Below are positions 35,505 to 44,809 of a stretch of 64,000 nt of DNA, one piece after another (within the stretch, counting starts at the first letter, position 1; each line of letters begins with the position of its first letter). Both the position numbers and the translations under genes were made by a program. This DNA comes from Rhodobacteraceae bacterium M382 (GTDB lineage: Bacteria > Pseudomonadota > Alphaproteobacteria > Rhodobacterales > Rhodobacteraceae): the NCBI GenBank assembly GCA_025141015.1, contig CP081098.1:671501-735500 (forward strand). Direction: 5' to 3'. The notes below the pieces were generated by a model. The model had not been told where the DNA came from and ran no database searches. It saw only the letters and a program-made list of their open reading frames with translations.

Positions 35505-35849
35505 ATGAGCTTTCAACAGATAACACCTGTTTCGTCTCCCTCCATCCCCTTTCAGGTTGCTTTTGACCGCCGTGAAATGGCTGTGATCCTGTCACTGTAT
35601 GGACGTATGGTTGCTGCCGGTGAATGGCGCGACTATGGCATTTCCTGTCTGCGGGATATGGCCGTATTCTCGGTTTTTCGGCGCACGGCCGAATTCCCCC
35701 TGTACCGCATTGAAAAACACCCCAAGCTGAGAAATCGCCAAGGGCAGTATTCGGTTGTCGGTATGGATGGTCAGATCCTCAAACGAGGTCATGACCTGAA
35801 AACCGTCCTGAGGGTGCTCGAGCGCAAGTTGATCCGCGCCGTGGACTGA
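35505..35849 (+). CDS. DUF2794 protein
   Basis: A 114-residue protein of the DUF2794 family, of unknown function, restricted mostly to alphaproteobacteria. Typical features are FQVAFDRREMAVILSLYGRMVAAGEWRDY and FRRTAEFPLYRIEKHPKLR with a C-terminal helix (LKTVLRVLERKLIRAV). The start MSFQQITPV at 35505 has GGAG directly ahead; the open frame extends further upstream into the previous gene but without family similarity. Confidence 0.88.
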   Translation: MSFQQITPVSSPSIPFQVAFDRREMAVILSLYGRMVAAGEWRDYGISCLRDMAVFSVFRRTAEFPLYRIEKHPKLRNRQGQYSVVGMDGQILKRGHDLKTVLRVLERKLIRAVD

Positions 35850-35947
35850 GACGACAACCGATGCAGTTCGAAGGGCCGGAATAGCATAGCGTTCTGGTCG
35901 CCCGGAATATGTTACACTTCAAATTGCTCGGTATTGCATCCAAATGC

Positions 35948-36778
35948 TCACTTCAGCCGTTTGTGAGCAGTCACTGGCCCATCCCCCTGAGCCGCGATCC
36001 GGGCGATGGCGGCTGTCAAGGGTTCCAAGGTCACCGCCATATGATGGGCATTGGCATGCAACAGAGTGTCGGCATCGCTGACCCAGGCGACATGCCCTTT
36101 CCAGAACAACAGATCTCCCGGCTCTGGTGGCGTGTCCGGCGCGAGAAGATACCCCAGCTCAGTTTCCTGCTGATCACTGTCGCCGGGACAGGGAATCCCA
36201 CTGGCCAGACAGGCCATCTGTACAAGCCCGGAACAATCAATCCCCCAGCGACTGTTCCCGCCCCACAAGTAAGGCGTACCCAAGTAGGTCTGGGCCAGCT
36301 CAACCGGATCACGGCTGGTTTTCTCTAACAATGAAATATGGGTCATCGGGACAAACCCATGTGGCGTTCTGTAAAACCGGCCCGACTGACCCAGCACCCG
36401 AACCCGGCTGCCCAGGCTCAGCCCGCACAAATCCTGCGACTTGAAATCCGCCTGTTCGTACAGATGCGTTGCGGGGGCTGACACCCAATGGGTAACGGTT
36501 TCGGTAGCTCCGAAAGCCGACGTCGGGATGTATCCGACATAATCGTCCTTGGCTGCCTGAACAAAGGCCCAGCCGTCCCGTTCCTCATAGACCGTGATCG
36601 CATCGCCCATCAGCAACTGGCGATCCCTTGGACCACCAACGCGCCGCATCAGATCAACCACAGACACCGCAATCTGTGCCTCAATTCCTGTGGTTGGCTT
36701 TTGTGTGCCGATGGGATCCTGCGCGAGATGCATCGCAACAATGCGGTCATTCGCGGGGGTGCGTCTTGGATCTTTCAC
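35948..36778 (-). CDS. NlpC/P60 (C40) peptidase with SH3 domains
   Basis: A 276-residue cysteine peptidase that probably cleaves gamma-D-glutamyl-diamino acid bonds in peptidoglycan fragments. Two bacterial SH3-like stretches (about 33-150) precede the catalytic domain with Cys182 in DCSGLVQ, His229 in KGHVAWV and His241 in LHANAHH, forming the triad. There is no signal peptide, so it likely works on imported muropeptides in the cytosol. It overlaps the M17 aminopeptidase gene by four bases; a peptidase that releases dipeptides next to an aminopeptidase fits murein recycling. Confidence 0.9.
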   Translation of the reverse strand: MKDPRRTPANDRIVAMHLAQDPIGTQKPTTGIEAQIAVSVVDLMRRVGGPRDRQLLMGDAITVYEERDGWAFVQAAKDDYVGYIPTSAFGATETVTHWVSAPATHLYEQADFKSQDLCGLSLGSRVRVLGQSGRFYRTPHGFVPMTHISLLEKTSRDPVELAQTYLGTPYLWGGNSRWGIDCSGLVQMACLASGIPCPGDSDQQETELGYLLAPDTPPEPGDLLFWKGHVAWVSDADTLLHANAHHMAVTLEPLTAAIARIAAQGDGPVTAHKRLK

Positions 36779-38160
36779 AGCTTCAGGATCTCGGGCAGGG
36801 CCTCAAGTATGGCGCGTGGACCCTGGCCTACACCGCCCTTGGCGCGCGCGGGGCCTGGGCTTGAAGTCCAGCCGTAAACATCAAAGTGGATGTAGCGGCT
36901 GTCACCTGCAAAGCGGCGCAAAAACAGCGCGGCGGTGATTGCCCCGGCAAAGCCACCGCTGGGGGCATTGTCCAGATCGGCCAGAGCGGGTTCTACCATC
37001 GTTTCATACGCGTCGTGAAACGGCAGCCGCCACATCGGATCCGCCACCCGTCCAGCCGCCGACATCAGCGCAGTGGAGACCGTTTCATCATCGGTGAAAT
37101 AAGGGGCCAGGTCGGGCCCGACGGCGACACGGGCAGCCCCTGTCAGGGTCGCCATGGAAATCAGCAGATCTGGATTGTCCTCGTCAGCCAGCGTCAGCGC
37201 ATCTGCCAGAACCAGACGCCCTTCGGCGTCGGTGTTGTTGATCTCGACAGTCAGACCCTTGCGCGATGTCAGAATATCGCCGGGCCGAAGAGCATTGCCA
37301 GAAACCGAATTTTCAACTGCGGGAATCAAGACCCTGAGCCGAACCGGCAAGTTGAGGCTCATGATCATGTGTGCCAGACCCAGAACATTGGCGGCTCCGC
37401 CCATGTCTTTCTTCATCAACCCCATGCTTGCGCCGGGTTTCAGGTTCAACCCTCCAGTGTCAAAGCAGACACCCTTGCCGACCAGCGTCAGCTTTGGCCC
37501 ACTGCTGCCCCACCGCATGTCGATCAGACGTGGAGCGCGGGGTGAGGCCCGCCCGACGGCGTGAATCATTGGGAAGTTCTGGTCCAGGAGGTCATCACCC
37601 GTGACGATATCAATATCGGCCCCATGTTCGGTGGCCAGAGATTGCGCCGCGGCTGCGAGCTCTTCAGGTCCCATGTCGGACGCTGGTGTGTTGATCAGAT
37701 CCCTGACCAGGCGCTCCGCTGAAACCATGGCCTCGGCCCTGGCCGTATCGACTCCCCGGGGCGCAACCAATTGCGCCTTGGAACCGGACTGGGGCTTGTA
37801 GCGGTCAAAGGTATAGGAATTTATCAACCAACCATAACATTCCGCAATCAGGTCCTCGTCGGCAAGGCCCGACGCGATTTCATAAATTCCCTCTGGCAGG
37901 TTCGAAACCGCTGCGGACAGGACAAAGCGATTGCGTTTGCGCTGTGTCGCTGTGCCATATCCGGCCAAGGCCATGATCGGACGCGCATCAGGTCCGGGGA
38001 TCAACAGGGCCTGACCCTGTGCACCGGTGAACCCGTTGCTTGCCACCCAGCTGGCGACTGAATCGTCCTGCCGAGACACAAAGGCTTCAACTGCAGAGCA
38101 TTCCAGAACATGCAGTGGAATGGCCTGTTCCGACGAGGGAGCAAATGTATTCGGCATCAT
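36775..38160 (-). CDS. Leucyl aminopeptidase family protein (M17)
   Basis: A 461-residue cytosolic metallo-aminopeptidase with two divalent metal ions. The active-site segments are LVGKGVCFDTGGLNLKPGASM with the first metal lysine/aspartate, KKDMGGAANVLG, and NNTDAEGRLVLADAL with the metal-binding Asp and Glu and the bicarbonate-site arginine. The N-terminal domain is variable, as usual. An ATG three bases later is an equally good start. It probably forms an operon with the C40 peptidase gene downstream. Confidence 0.93.
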   Translation of the reverse strand: MMPNTFAPSSEQAIPLHVLECSAVEAFVSRQDDSVASWVASNGFTGAQGQALLIPGPDARPIMALAGYGTATQRKRNRFVLSAAVSNLPEGIYEIASGLADEDLIAECYGWLINSYTFDRYKPQSGSKAQLVAPRGVDTARAEAMVSAERLVRDLINTPASDMGPEELAAAAQSLATEHGADIDIVTGDDLLDQNFPMIHAVGRASPRAPRLIDMRWGSSGPKLTLVGKGVCFDTGGLNLKPGASMGLMKKDMGGAANVLGLAHMIMSLNLPVRLRVLIPAVENSVSGNALRPGDILTSRKGLTVEINNTDAEGRLVLADALTLADEDNPDLLISMATLTGAARVAVGPDLAPYFTDDETVSTALMSAAGRVADPMWRLPFHDAYETMVEPALADLDNAPSGGFAGAITAALFLRRFAGDSRYIHFDVYGWTSSPGPARAKGGVGQGPRAILEALPEILKL

Positions 38161-38242
38161 GAAAGATCTCTGTTTATTGCAACTCGATACCCAGAGTAGT
38201 CTTCATGGTGTCACCTGCAAGCCCCCTCGTGTCAGGGAGGCA

Positions 38243-38632
38243 TCAGACTGACAAATCCTGTAGATCCCAGACTGCAGTTAGCGAGCGTTCGCCGATCCGC
38301 AGCAGACGAAACAGGGTCGCGCCAACGGCCGCTTCATCCTCGGCGTCAATCGCCCGGGTTACATCGGTCGCGACCCGAGCAAGCGCGCTCATCCCGATTT
38401 GTTCCGAAATCGCAACCAGGGACCGTGCACTTTTGCGCAGTTGCAGCACATCATGTTGCCGCCACAGGCGCTCACAGTGCGACAGACGCACGGCCAGTTC
38501 CTCGATTGCGCGGCAAATCACATCTTGCGCGCCGGTTTCGCCTAATTGTCGATAGAGAACCCCCAGTTGGTCAGAATCCAGACGGACAGGTTCGTTTTGC
38601 AAAAGTGCTAGAATTGTTGGCACCACGTTCAC
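38243..38632 (-). CDS. Helical hypothetical protein
   Basis: A 129-residue protein of unknown function with no signal or membrane segment. It is almost entirely alpha-helical by composition (VICRAIEELAVRLSHCERLW, SARSLVAISEQIGMSALARVATDVTRAID), a pattern like a histidine phosphotransfer four-helix bundle, but no conserved H-x-x-K-G motif is seen, so phosphotransfer is not claimed. It is divergent from the carbonic anhydrase gene. Confidence 0.7.
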   Translation of the reverse strand: MNVVPTILALLQNEPVRLDSDQLGVLYRQLGETGAQDVICRAIEELAVRLSHCERLWRQHDVLQLRKSARSLVAISEQIGMSALARVATDVTRAIDAEDEAAVGATLFRLLRIGERSLTAVWDLQDLSV

Positions 38633-38774
38633 CCCAAGTATTCAATGCCCCCACGGCGTCCTCAGTTTTGGGGGCGACAAGTTTTCAAAAGGTTTCCAAG
38701 CAGGTGATCAAATCGCTCGAATTTTGTATCAATACAGGCTAATTACTCTCGGGATGAAACGAACGGAACCTGAC

Positions 38775-39425
38775 ATGCAGTTTGCTAAACCTTTGCCAAA
38801 GTATCTTGTGACCCGTTACCACGGGTGGAAAGCGACTTCTTACAAGGACAATCAAGCGTGGTACAAAACACTGGCCCGAGAAGGTCAGCACCCGCGCGCG
38901 ATGGTGATCTCTTGCTGTGATAGCCGCGTGCACGTCACGTCGATTTTCGGGGCGGATCAGGGCGAATTCTTTATTCACCGCAATATCGCCAATCTGGTGC
39001 CGCCCTATCAGCCGGATGGGGATCACCACGGCACGTCCGCAACAATCGAATATGCAGTTACCGCGCTCAAAGTGGCAAATCTGATCGTGTTGGGGCATTC
39101 GCAATGCGGCGGCGTCCAAGGGTGTATCGACATGTGCAAAGGGCACGCGCCCCAGTTGGAATCGGGCGAAAGCTTTGTCGGTCGCTGGATGGACATTCTC
39201 AAACCAAAGTTCGATCTGGTACGCGACATCGAAGATGCCGACGCTCAGGCCCGCCAGTTCGAACGTCAGGCCGTTGTGGCATCGCTGGAAAACCTGATGA
39301 CCTTTCCGTTTGTCGCGGATGCGGTCAAAGAAGGTTCGCTCAGCCTGCATGGGTTGTGGACGGACATCGGCGAAGGTGGGTTGGAATGCTATGACCCCAC
39401 CGCCCAGATGTTCCATCCAGTTTAA
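38775..39425 (+). CDS. Beta-carbonic anhydrase
   Basis: A 216-residue zinc enzyme interconverting CO2 and bicarbonate. Motif CxDSR is seen as SCCDSR (zinc Cys47, catalytic Asp49) and the other zinc ligands in LGHSQCGGV. The start MQFAKPLPKYLVTRYHGWKA at 38775 matches the family N-terminus and has GGAA upstream; starts at 38724 or 38754 would only add an unusual leader. Bicarbonate from it could feed acetyl-CoA carboxylase. A bidirectional terminator follows. Confidence 0.94.
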   Translation: MQFAKPLPKYLVTRYHGWKATSYKDNQAWYKTLAREGQHPRAMVISCCDSRVHVTSIFGADQGEFFIHRNIANLVPPYQPDGDHHGTSATIEYAVTALKVANLIVLGHSQCGGVQGCIDMCKGHAPQLESGESFVGRWMDILKPKFDLVRDIEDADAQARQFERQAVVASLENLMTFPFVADAVKEGSLSLHGLWTDIGEGGLECYDPTAQMFHPV

Positions 39426-39439
39426 GAAATTCGATCTTC

Positions 39440-39467
39440 AAGCCGCCTTCTGGGCGGCTTGATTTTT
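39440..39467. terminator. Terminator between carbonic anhydrase and DUF4139
   Basis: AAGCCGCC and GGCGGCTT (8-bp arms, 5-nt loop) are followed on the plus strand by GATTTTT, closing the carbonic anhydrase gene. The convergent DUF4139 gene ends 24 bp away and may share it. Confidence 0.85.
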
Positions 39468-39490
39468 CGACCTTTTGTATCCATCCGACA

Positions 39491-41134
39491 TCAACGCAAT
39501 ACCATCCCATCTGGCCAGTTTATGGACGTATTGAGTTTGATTTTCCGTATTTCTCCCGGTTTGATTTCCCATGACCAGGCTAGAATTCCGCGACGGTTTT
39601 CCCAGTTTTCTTGGCTGGGTCGCGGGACGGCGGTCCAGCTGATCTCCAGATCCTCCTGTTCTGAAAAAGGCACCCGGTCTACCACCTGCATGGGCCATGT
39701 TCTGCCCGTCAGGTTTTCGATTTTGATTTCGACCTGTTCGGCCTTTTGGTTGGATTTGGAAAGAATGCCACGGTCGCCCTGGTTCCGATTCAGAATGTCC
39801 CGCGTCAGGCGCAATCCGTCGATGGGACCAAACCCAATGTGGACCTCTTGCCCAGGTGCCAATCCCTGGAAGCTGTCATCCCCCACCAGATACCCGTCCA
39901 CATACCGGGCGGCATAGGGGGAAGACAGCCATTCTTCACCGGAGGTATTGGTTAAGCTGGCCATGCGAAACGCTGTGACATCGCGCAGCGGCACTGCGTG
40001 GGCGGTAACCGTGACGTTTTCGGACAGGCTGTCCAATTCCAATCGCAACACATCGGCCCCCGAGGCGACAGAGACTTTTTCGTGGTAGGTATAGGTTACA
40101 CCCGGACCGCTTACCTTGCTCCAGATGGGGGTTTCTTCGTTTGCCGTGACCAAGGCCTCGACGCTGGGTTCTGGCGCGCCATCATAGCTGTCTGCCAGCA
40201 ATGCAGAGGACGCGGCCTTGCGCACCGGTTGCTGTGGATCGACGATGTACCGTTGGGTGGTGTCCAGATAAGAGGGATCGGTGGCACCGATCGCTTCGGT
40301 GGTCGAAAGGTGCAACGTGACATCAGACCAGTTTTCGCCCGTGTTTTGACTGACAAAGGCATCTCGCTGAATATCCAGCCGCGGTGTGTCGCCAGTCGTC
40401 AGGTTGAGATCATAGACCGGCACCCATTCGGTGCCACCAAAGACCAGATAGGACAGGTCCACTTGAACCTCTCCCGCAGCGGCGGCGTCGATTTCGACAG
40501 CGATATACAGGCGGTCGTCGTCTTCGAGATCCAATGCAGCTAGCGCCTGGTTTGCATCGGCCAGTTCCTCATTCAGCTCCATAAGGCGGGTTTCTACCCG
40601 ACGGGCTGCAATCCGGGCGTCCAATGCCGTGACTGACGCAGTCATTGCTTCGCCCTGGATCATCTGCGCAATTTGGCGCAATGTCTCCGGCGAAGCGTCT
40701 GCCAGGCCTTCGTTTTCGCCCAATTGCTTCAGAAAGTCCAAAGATACATCCGCGGCGTTGGCGGCCAACCTGACCCGGTCGGCGTCATCTCGGACCGATT
40801 GAATACGCTCCTTGATGTCCTCCAGACGTGCTTTCGCGGCATCCACTTCGGGAGAGCTGGTGTCACGCGGCGGGGTATATTCGTTGCGGAATATGGTGCC
40901 GACTTGTCGGGCACCGGTCAGGTCGATCCGCAGGCTTTGTTCATGCGCACTGTTTGGGACACCCTGAAAGACCAACCGATGTTTGCCAGCAGGAACCTGA
41001 ACAGAGGCTATCCGTGATACCGCGGCGCTGTCGGGGTGCATCGTCACCTCTGTCACCTTGGTGAGGACCGGGATGGTGTCAGCCCAAGACGGACAAGCAG
41101 CCACAAGGGCGATCAGGGATAGGGAAAAGCGCAT
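39491..41134 (-). CDS. DUF4139/MuiA-like exported protein
   Basis: A 547-residue exported protein of the DUF4139 (mucoidy-inhibitor-like) family, function unknown. It has a signal peptide (MRFSLSLIALVAACPSWA-DT), an N-terminal DUF4140-like beta domain (VTMHPDSAAVSRIASVQVPAG), a coiled-coil helical hairpin (about 95-210), and the C-terminal beta-rich DUF4139 domain (VDLSYLVFGGTEWVPVYDL ... SWEIKPGEIRKIKL). The start at 41134 places the signal correctly; an open extension to 41185 has no role. It is convergent with the carbonic anhydrase gene. Confidence 0.88.
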   Translation of the reverse strand: MRFSLSLIALVAACPSWADTIPVLTKVTEVTMHPDSAAVSRIASVQVPAGKHRLVFQGVPNSAHEQSLRIDLTGARQVGTIFRNEYTPPRDTSSPEVDAAKARLEDIKERIQSVRDDADRVRLAANAADVSLDFLKQLGENEGLADASPETLRQIAQMIQGEAMTASVTALDARIAARRVETRLMELNEELADANQALAALDLEDDDRLYIAVEIDAAAAGEVQVDLSYLVFGGTEWVPVYDLNLTTGDTPRLDIQRDAFVSQNTGENWSDVTLHLSTTEAIGATDPSYLDTTQRYIVDPQQPVRKAASSALLADSYDGAPEPSVEALVTANEETPIWSKVSGPGVTYTYHEKVSVASGADVLRLELDSLSENVTVTAHAVPLRDVTAFRMASLTNTSGEEWLSSPYAARYVDGYLVGDDSFQGLAPGQEVHIGFGPIDGLRLTRDILNRNQGDRGILSKSNQKAEQVEIKIENLTGRTWPMQVVDRVPFSEQEDLEISWTAVPRPSQENWENRRGILAWSWEIKPGEIRKIKLNTSINWPDGMVLR

Positions 41135-41192
41135 GGAACCTGCCTCAAATTGAATACGGGGCAAGCGTGACAAGCGATAGATCAAATGACAA

Positions 41193-41212
41193 GGGCACCC
41201 GATTGGGTGCCC
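41193..41212 (-). terminator. Hairpin after asd
   Basis: A perfect 8-bp stem GGGCACCC-GATT-GGGTGCCC lies between the asd stop and the DUF4139 start; on the minus strand it is followed by TTGTCATTT. It most likely ends asd transcription. Confidence 0.75.
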
Positions 41213-41252
41213 CGCTATTGGTCAGTTTGTGCCGATGATGTCCGGCCGGGGT

Positions 41253-42275
41253 TTAGCCCTTTTTCAAAACTTCGCGGCCAAGCAGTTCGGCGATCTGAAC
41301 GGCGTTCAGCGCCGCACCCTTGCGCAGGTTGTCCGACACGCACCACAGATTCAAACCGTTTTCAACGGTGCTGTCCTGACGGATGCGGCTGATGAAAGTC
41401 GCAAAATCGCCAACGCATTCCACCGGAGACACGTAGCCACCGTCTTCGCGTTTGTCGATCACCATGATACCGGGGCTTTCGCGCAGGATATCGCGGGCTT
41501 CATCTTCATCCAGGAAGTCTTCGAATTCGATGTTCACGGCTTCGGAATGGCCGACAAACACGGGAACGCGCACGCAGGTGGCCGTAACTTTGATCGCAGG
41601 ATCAATGATCTTTTTGGTTTCGGCGACCATCTTCCACTCTTCCTTGGTCGTGCCGTCTTCCATGAAGACGTCGATGTGAGGAATGACGTTGAATGCGATC
41701 TGTTTGGTGAACTTCTTGGCCGGTTTGTCATCGGTCGGATTGTAGATCGATTTGGTCTGATCCCACAGCTCGTCGATGCCTTCTTTGCCCGCGCCGGAAA
41801 CCGACTGATAGGTGGACACGACAACGCGTTTGATCTTGGCCCGATCATGCAACGGCTTCAGCGCCACAACCATCTGCGCGGTCGAGCAGTTGGGGTTGGC
41901 GATGATGTTCTTGTTGGCATATTCGTGGATTGCCTGGGGGTTGCACTCGGGCACGATCAGCGGAATGGCCGGATCATAGCGATAGAGCGAGCTGTTATCG
42001 ATAACAACACAGCCAGCTGCTGCTGCCTTGGGAGCGTAAACCTTGGTTGCTTCGGAGCCCACGGCAAACAATGCCATGTCCCATCCCGTGAAATCAAAGG
42101 TATCGAGATCCTGGGTCGTGAGTGTCTTTTCGCCAAAGCTCACCTCAGATCCCAGCGAACGACGGCTTGCCAGCGCGGCAAGTTCATTCACCGGAAACTG
42201 GCGCTCGGCCAGGATGTTCAGCATTTCACGGCCCACGTTACCCGTGGCGCCGACGACGGCGACGCGATAACCCAT
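41253..42275 (-). CDS. asd: Aspartate-semialdehyde dehydrogenase
   Basis: A 340-residue cytosolic enzyme making aspartate semialdehyde from aspartyl phosphate, the branch point to lysine/diaminopimelate, threonine and methionine. NADP site VVGATGNVGREML is at the N-terminus, the catalytic cysteine lies in NPNCSTAQMV, and the substrate arginine and histidine regions are seen in TCVRVPVFVGHSEAVNIE. Length and motifs match the typical proteobacterial enzyme. It is monocistronic, with a hairpin after it. Confidence 0.96.
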   Translation of the reverse strand: MGYRVAVVGATGNVGREMLNILAERQFPVNELAALASRRSLGSEVSFGEKTLTTQDLDTFDFTGWDMALFAVGSEATKVYAPKAAAAGCVVIDNSSLYRYDPAIPLIVPECNPQAIHEYANKNIIANPNCSTAQMVVALKPLHDRAKIKRVVVSTYQSVSGAGKEGIDELWDQTKSIYNPTDDKPAKKFTKQIAFNVIPHIDVFMEDGTTKEEWKMVAETKKIIDPAIKVTATCVRVPVFVGHSEAVNIEFEDFLDEDEARDILRESPGIMVIDKREDGGYVSPVECVGDFATFISRIRQDSTVENGLNLWCVSDNLRKGAALNAVQIAELLGREVLKKG

Positions 42276-42357
42276 ATTCTTTATCTCCAGATACCGCCGG
42301 TCGATATGACCGGCTGCGGTTCCATATAGCGATTGGACCTGTATTTAAAGTGTTTGA

Positions 42358-43530
42358 TCAGTCCATACTGTCGCGACTGAACATATATATCACGCATCCT
42401 GCCGCCAAAGCGGCCGTGAAGAAGGCAAAAATGGCCAGATAAGGTGCGGAAGGGTCAACGCCCGACGTGGTTTCATGAATGCGCCCACTGGCGAACTGCA
42501 TGATTCCCACACCACCGATTCCAAACAGGTTCAGCAATGTTACACCGCGTCCGGTTAGATGAGGCGGCACAAAGGCCCGGCCATGGGCGATGATGACCGG
42601 AAATGATCCACCCAGAAATCCAATTCCGGCGATCAGCGCCACCGATAGGGTCACCGACTGATCAATGGTAACGATCAGCAGGGCCAACAGAACAACGGCC
42701 AGCACATTGCCGCCGAAGATAACCCATTTGCGGGTACCCAGCATTCGGTCCAACGGGCCATAGCACAGGGTGCCTGCAATCATCGCGGCCCCCATGATCA
42801 GCGTCGCGGTGCCTATCTGGGCGGTGTCCAACCCGTAGACGTCGCTTAGATAAGGACCGATCCACAGGCCCCGAACGGCACCGGACGGGGCATAGACCAC
42901 GAACATCAACGGCAGGATGGCCCACATGACCGGCATTTTCAGGAGATCCAGAACGGACCCTTTCTGATCGGTTTCCGCTTTGCCGGGATCTTTCACACTG
43001 AACCAGATCCCAACCGCAACTGCTGCCGAGATCACCGACAAACCGGCAAGCGTACCGCGCCATCCGATCAATTCAGCAGCCAGCGCCGTTGGATAGGAGG
43101 CGACCAGATTGCCAGCGCTGCCCACGCCGAGCATCAGCGCCGCCAGCGTTGCAAACCGCGCTGGAGGATATTGGCGGGCAAAGATATAATAGGACGCCAT
43201 CAACACCGGTGAACATCCGATCCCGATCAAGAACATGGCAGTGCTGACATGCAAGGGAGTTGTCGCAACGGCAAACAACGCAGCGCCCCCGGCACCGCCC
43301 AACATCAGCAAAACTGCCGCCGTGCGACGCGGTCCGATCTGATCCAACGCCCAGCCCACCGGCAATTGCATGGCGGCGAACGATAGAAACCACATTCCGG
43401 ATGCAAAGGCGAGATCTTCAGGCCCTGTGCCCAGATCCTGTTTCAGAACCTGGCTAAGAACCGCCAGAAAGGCGCGAAAGAACTGGCTGAGTACATACGC
43501 CAGACACAACGTGATTAAACCAGCCTGCAT
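42358..43530 (-). CDS. MFS transporter
   Basis: A 390-residue inner-membrane transporter of the major facilitator superfamily with about 12 hydrophobic segments. The inter-helix 2-3 motif is ALDQIGPRRTAAVLL, and helix 1 starts AYVLSQFFRAFLAVLSQVL. No substrate can be assigned. The start MQAGLITLCLAY at 43530 with AGAGG upstream is preferred; the longer frame to 43668 would overlap the divergent DUF3095 gene. Confidence 0.87.
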   Translation of the reverse strand: MQAGLITLCLAYVLSQFFRAFLAVLSQVLKQDLGTGPEDLAFASGMWFLSFAAMQLPVGWALDQIGPRRTAAVLLMLGGAGGAALFAVATTPLHVSTAMFLIGIGCSPVLMASYYIFARQYPPARFATLAALMLGVGSAGNLVASYPTALAAELIGWRGTLAGLSVISAAVAVGIWFSVKDPGKAETDQKGSVLDLLKMPVMWAILPLMFVVYAPSGAVRGLWIGPYLSDVYGLDTAQIGTATLIMGAAMIAGTLCYGPLDRMLGTRKWVIFGGNVLAVVLLALLIVTIDQSVTLSVALIAGIGFLGGSFPVIIAHGRAFVPPHLTGRGVTLLNLFGIGGVGIMQFASGRIHETTSGVDPSAPYLAIFAFFTAALAAGCVIYMFSRDSMD

Positions 43531-43666
43531 GATTGCCTCTTTTGTCCAGACGGACATGCGTTGCACGTTACACGGGCAGACACAAGCCTGTGTATCGCAA
43601 GGCACATCATTGGATTGTCGCAAAGCGGGCGCTAGGTTTTTCTGCAATCTGATTGGAAAAATAAAC

Positions 43667-44797
43667 ATGGAAAACGATGGGTTTTATTCAACCCTGCTCC
43701 CAGATCCTGAATTTGCTGGTTTCAGCCGTGCCGACAGGTTCACGGCCTTGCCGGATGACTGGGTCGTCGGAGTTACGGACATCGTGAATTCGACCGGGCA
43801 GATTGCCGCCGGTCGTTACAAGGCGGTGAACATGGTCGGTGCGGCGGTCATTTCATCGATGATGAACGGTCTGAACGGACGAGCGTTCCCTTATGTCTTT
43901 GGCGGGGATGGGGCATCTTTTGCGGTGGCACCATCGGATCGCGAGACTGCCAATAGGATTTTAGCAACCTTGCGCCGCTGGGTTCCACAGGAATTCGAAA
44001 TGGAGTTGCGCGCGGCCTTGGTTCCTGTTCACGACATTCGTGAGGCCGGGCATGACGTGCGTGTTGTGCGCTATGCGGCTTCTGAAGGCGTGGATTATGC
44101 CATGTTTTCCGGAGGAGGGGTGTCCTGGGCGGAACAGCAAATGAAATCTGGAATGATAGAAGTGGCCCCTGCTGCTGTGCTTACTTCCCCTGATTTGACC
44201 GGGTTGTCCTGCCGGTGGTCCAACATACCGGCCCAGCGAGATTTGATCCTCTCGTTGCTGGTCGAGCCAACTGGAAATGAGGCAGAGTTCGTTCGTGTCG
44301 CCGACCAGATTGTTCGTTTGGCAGAACAATTGGATCGCGGAGGGCATCCCGTGCCGCAGGAAGGACCAGGCCTGCAATACCCACCTCCCGGGTTCACGCT
44401 CGAGGCACATACGATGCAAACCCGGTGGCCATTGGCCCTGCGTAAGGTGGTTTTGGCGGGACGGACTTTTGTATCCTGGCTGATTTTTGCGCTGGGTATT
44501 CGCATGGGTTCCTTCGATCCCGCGCACTATCGTGCAGGGATCAGCCGCAACGCTGATTTTCGCAAATATGACGACGGGCTGAAGATGACCCTGGATTGTG
44601 ATCATATCACGCGGGATCGATTGGTTGAGACACTGGAGCAGGCCCGACAGGACGGTGTGATCCGGTATGGGCTGCATGAACAGGATCAAGCGATGGTAAC
44701 CTGCATCGTGCCCTCGGCCGTGCGCGAAGACCACGTGCATTTTGTGGATGGGTCCGCCGGCGGATATACCATGGCGGCGGCCCAGTTGAAATCCTGA
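43667..44797 (+). CDS. DUF3095 cyclase-like protein
   Basis: A 376-residue soluble protein of the DUF3095 family, of unknown function. Its N-terminal half looks like a class III nucleotide cyclase or GGDEF-type palm domain: VGVTDIVNSTGQI has an aspartate where cyclases bind the first metal, and PYVFGGDGASFAV supplies a second acidic loop. The C-terminal half holds a conserved FRKYDDGLKMTLDCD segment seen in the family. It could make a nucleotide messenger, but this is inference; no receiver or membrane domain is attached. It is divergent from the MFS gene and ends 12 bp from the convergent livM-type gene. Confidence 0.82.
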   Translation: MENDGFYSTLLPDPEFAGFSRADRFTALPDDWVVGVTDIVNSTGQIAAGRYKAVNMVGAAVISSMMNGLNGRAFPYVFGGDGASFAVAPSDRETANRILATLRRWVPQEFEMELRAALVPVHDIREAGHDVRVVRYAASEGVDYAMFSGGGVSWAEQQMKSGMIEVAPAAVLTSPDLTGLSCRWSNIPAQRDLILSLLVEPTGNEAEFVRVADQIVRLAEQLDRGGHPVPQEGPGLQYPPPGFTLEAHTMQTRWPLALRKVVLAGRTFVSWLIFALGIRMGSFDPAHYRAGISRNADFRKYDDGLKMTLDCDHITRDRLVETLEQARQDGVIRYGLHEQDQAMVTCIVPSAVREDHVHFVDGSAGGYTMAAAQLKS

Positions 44798-44809
44798 GGA
44801 CCTCGGCGA

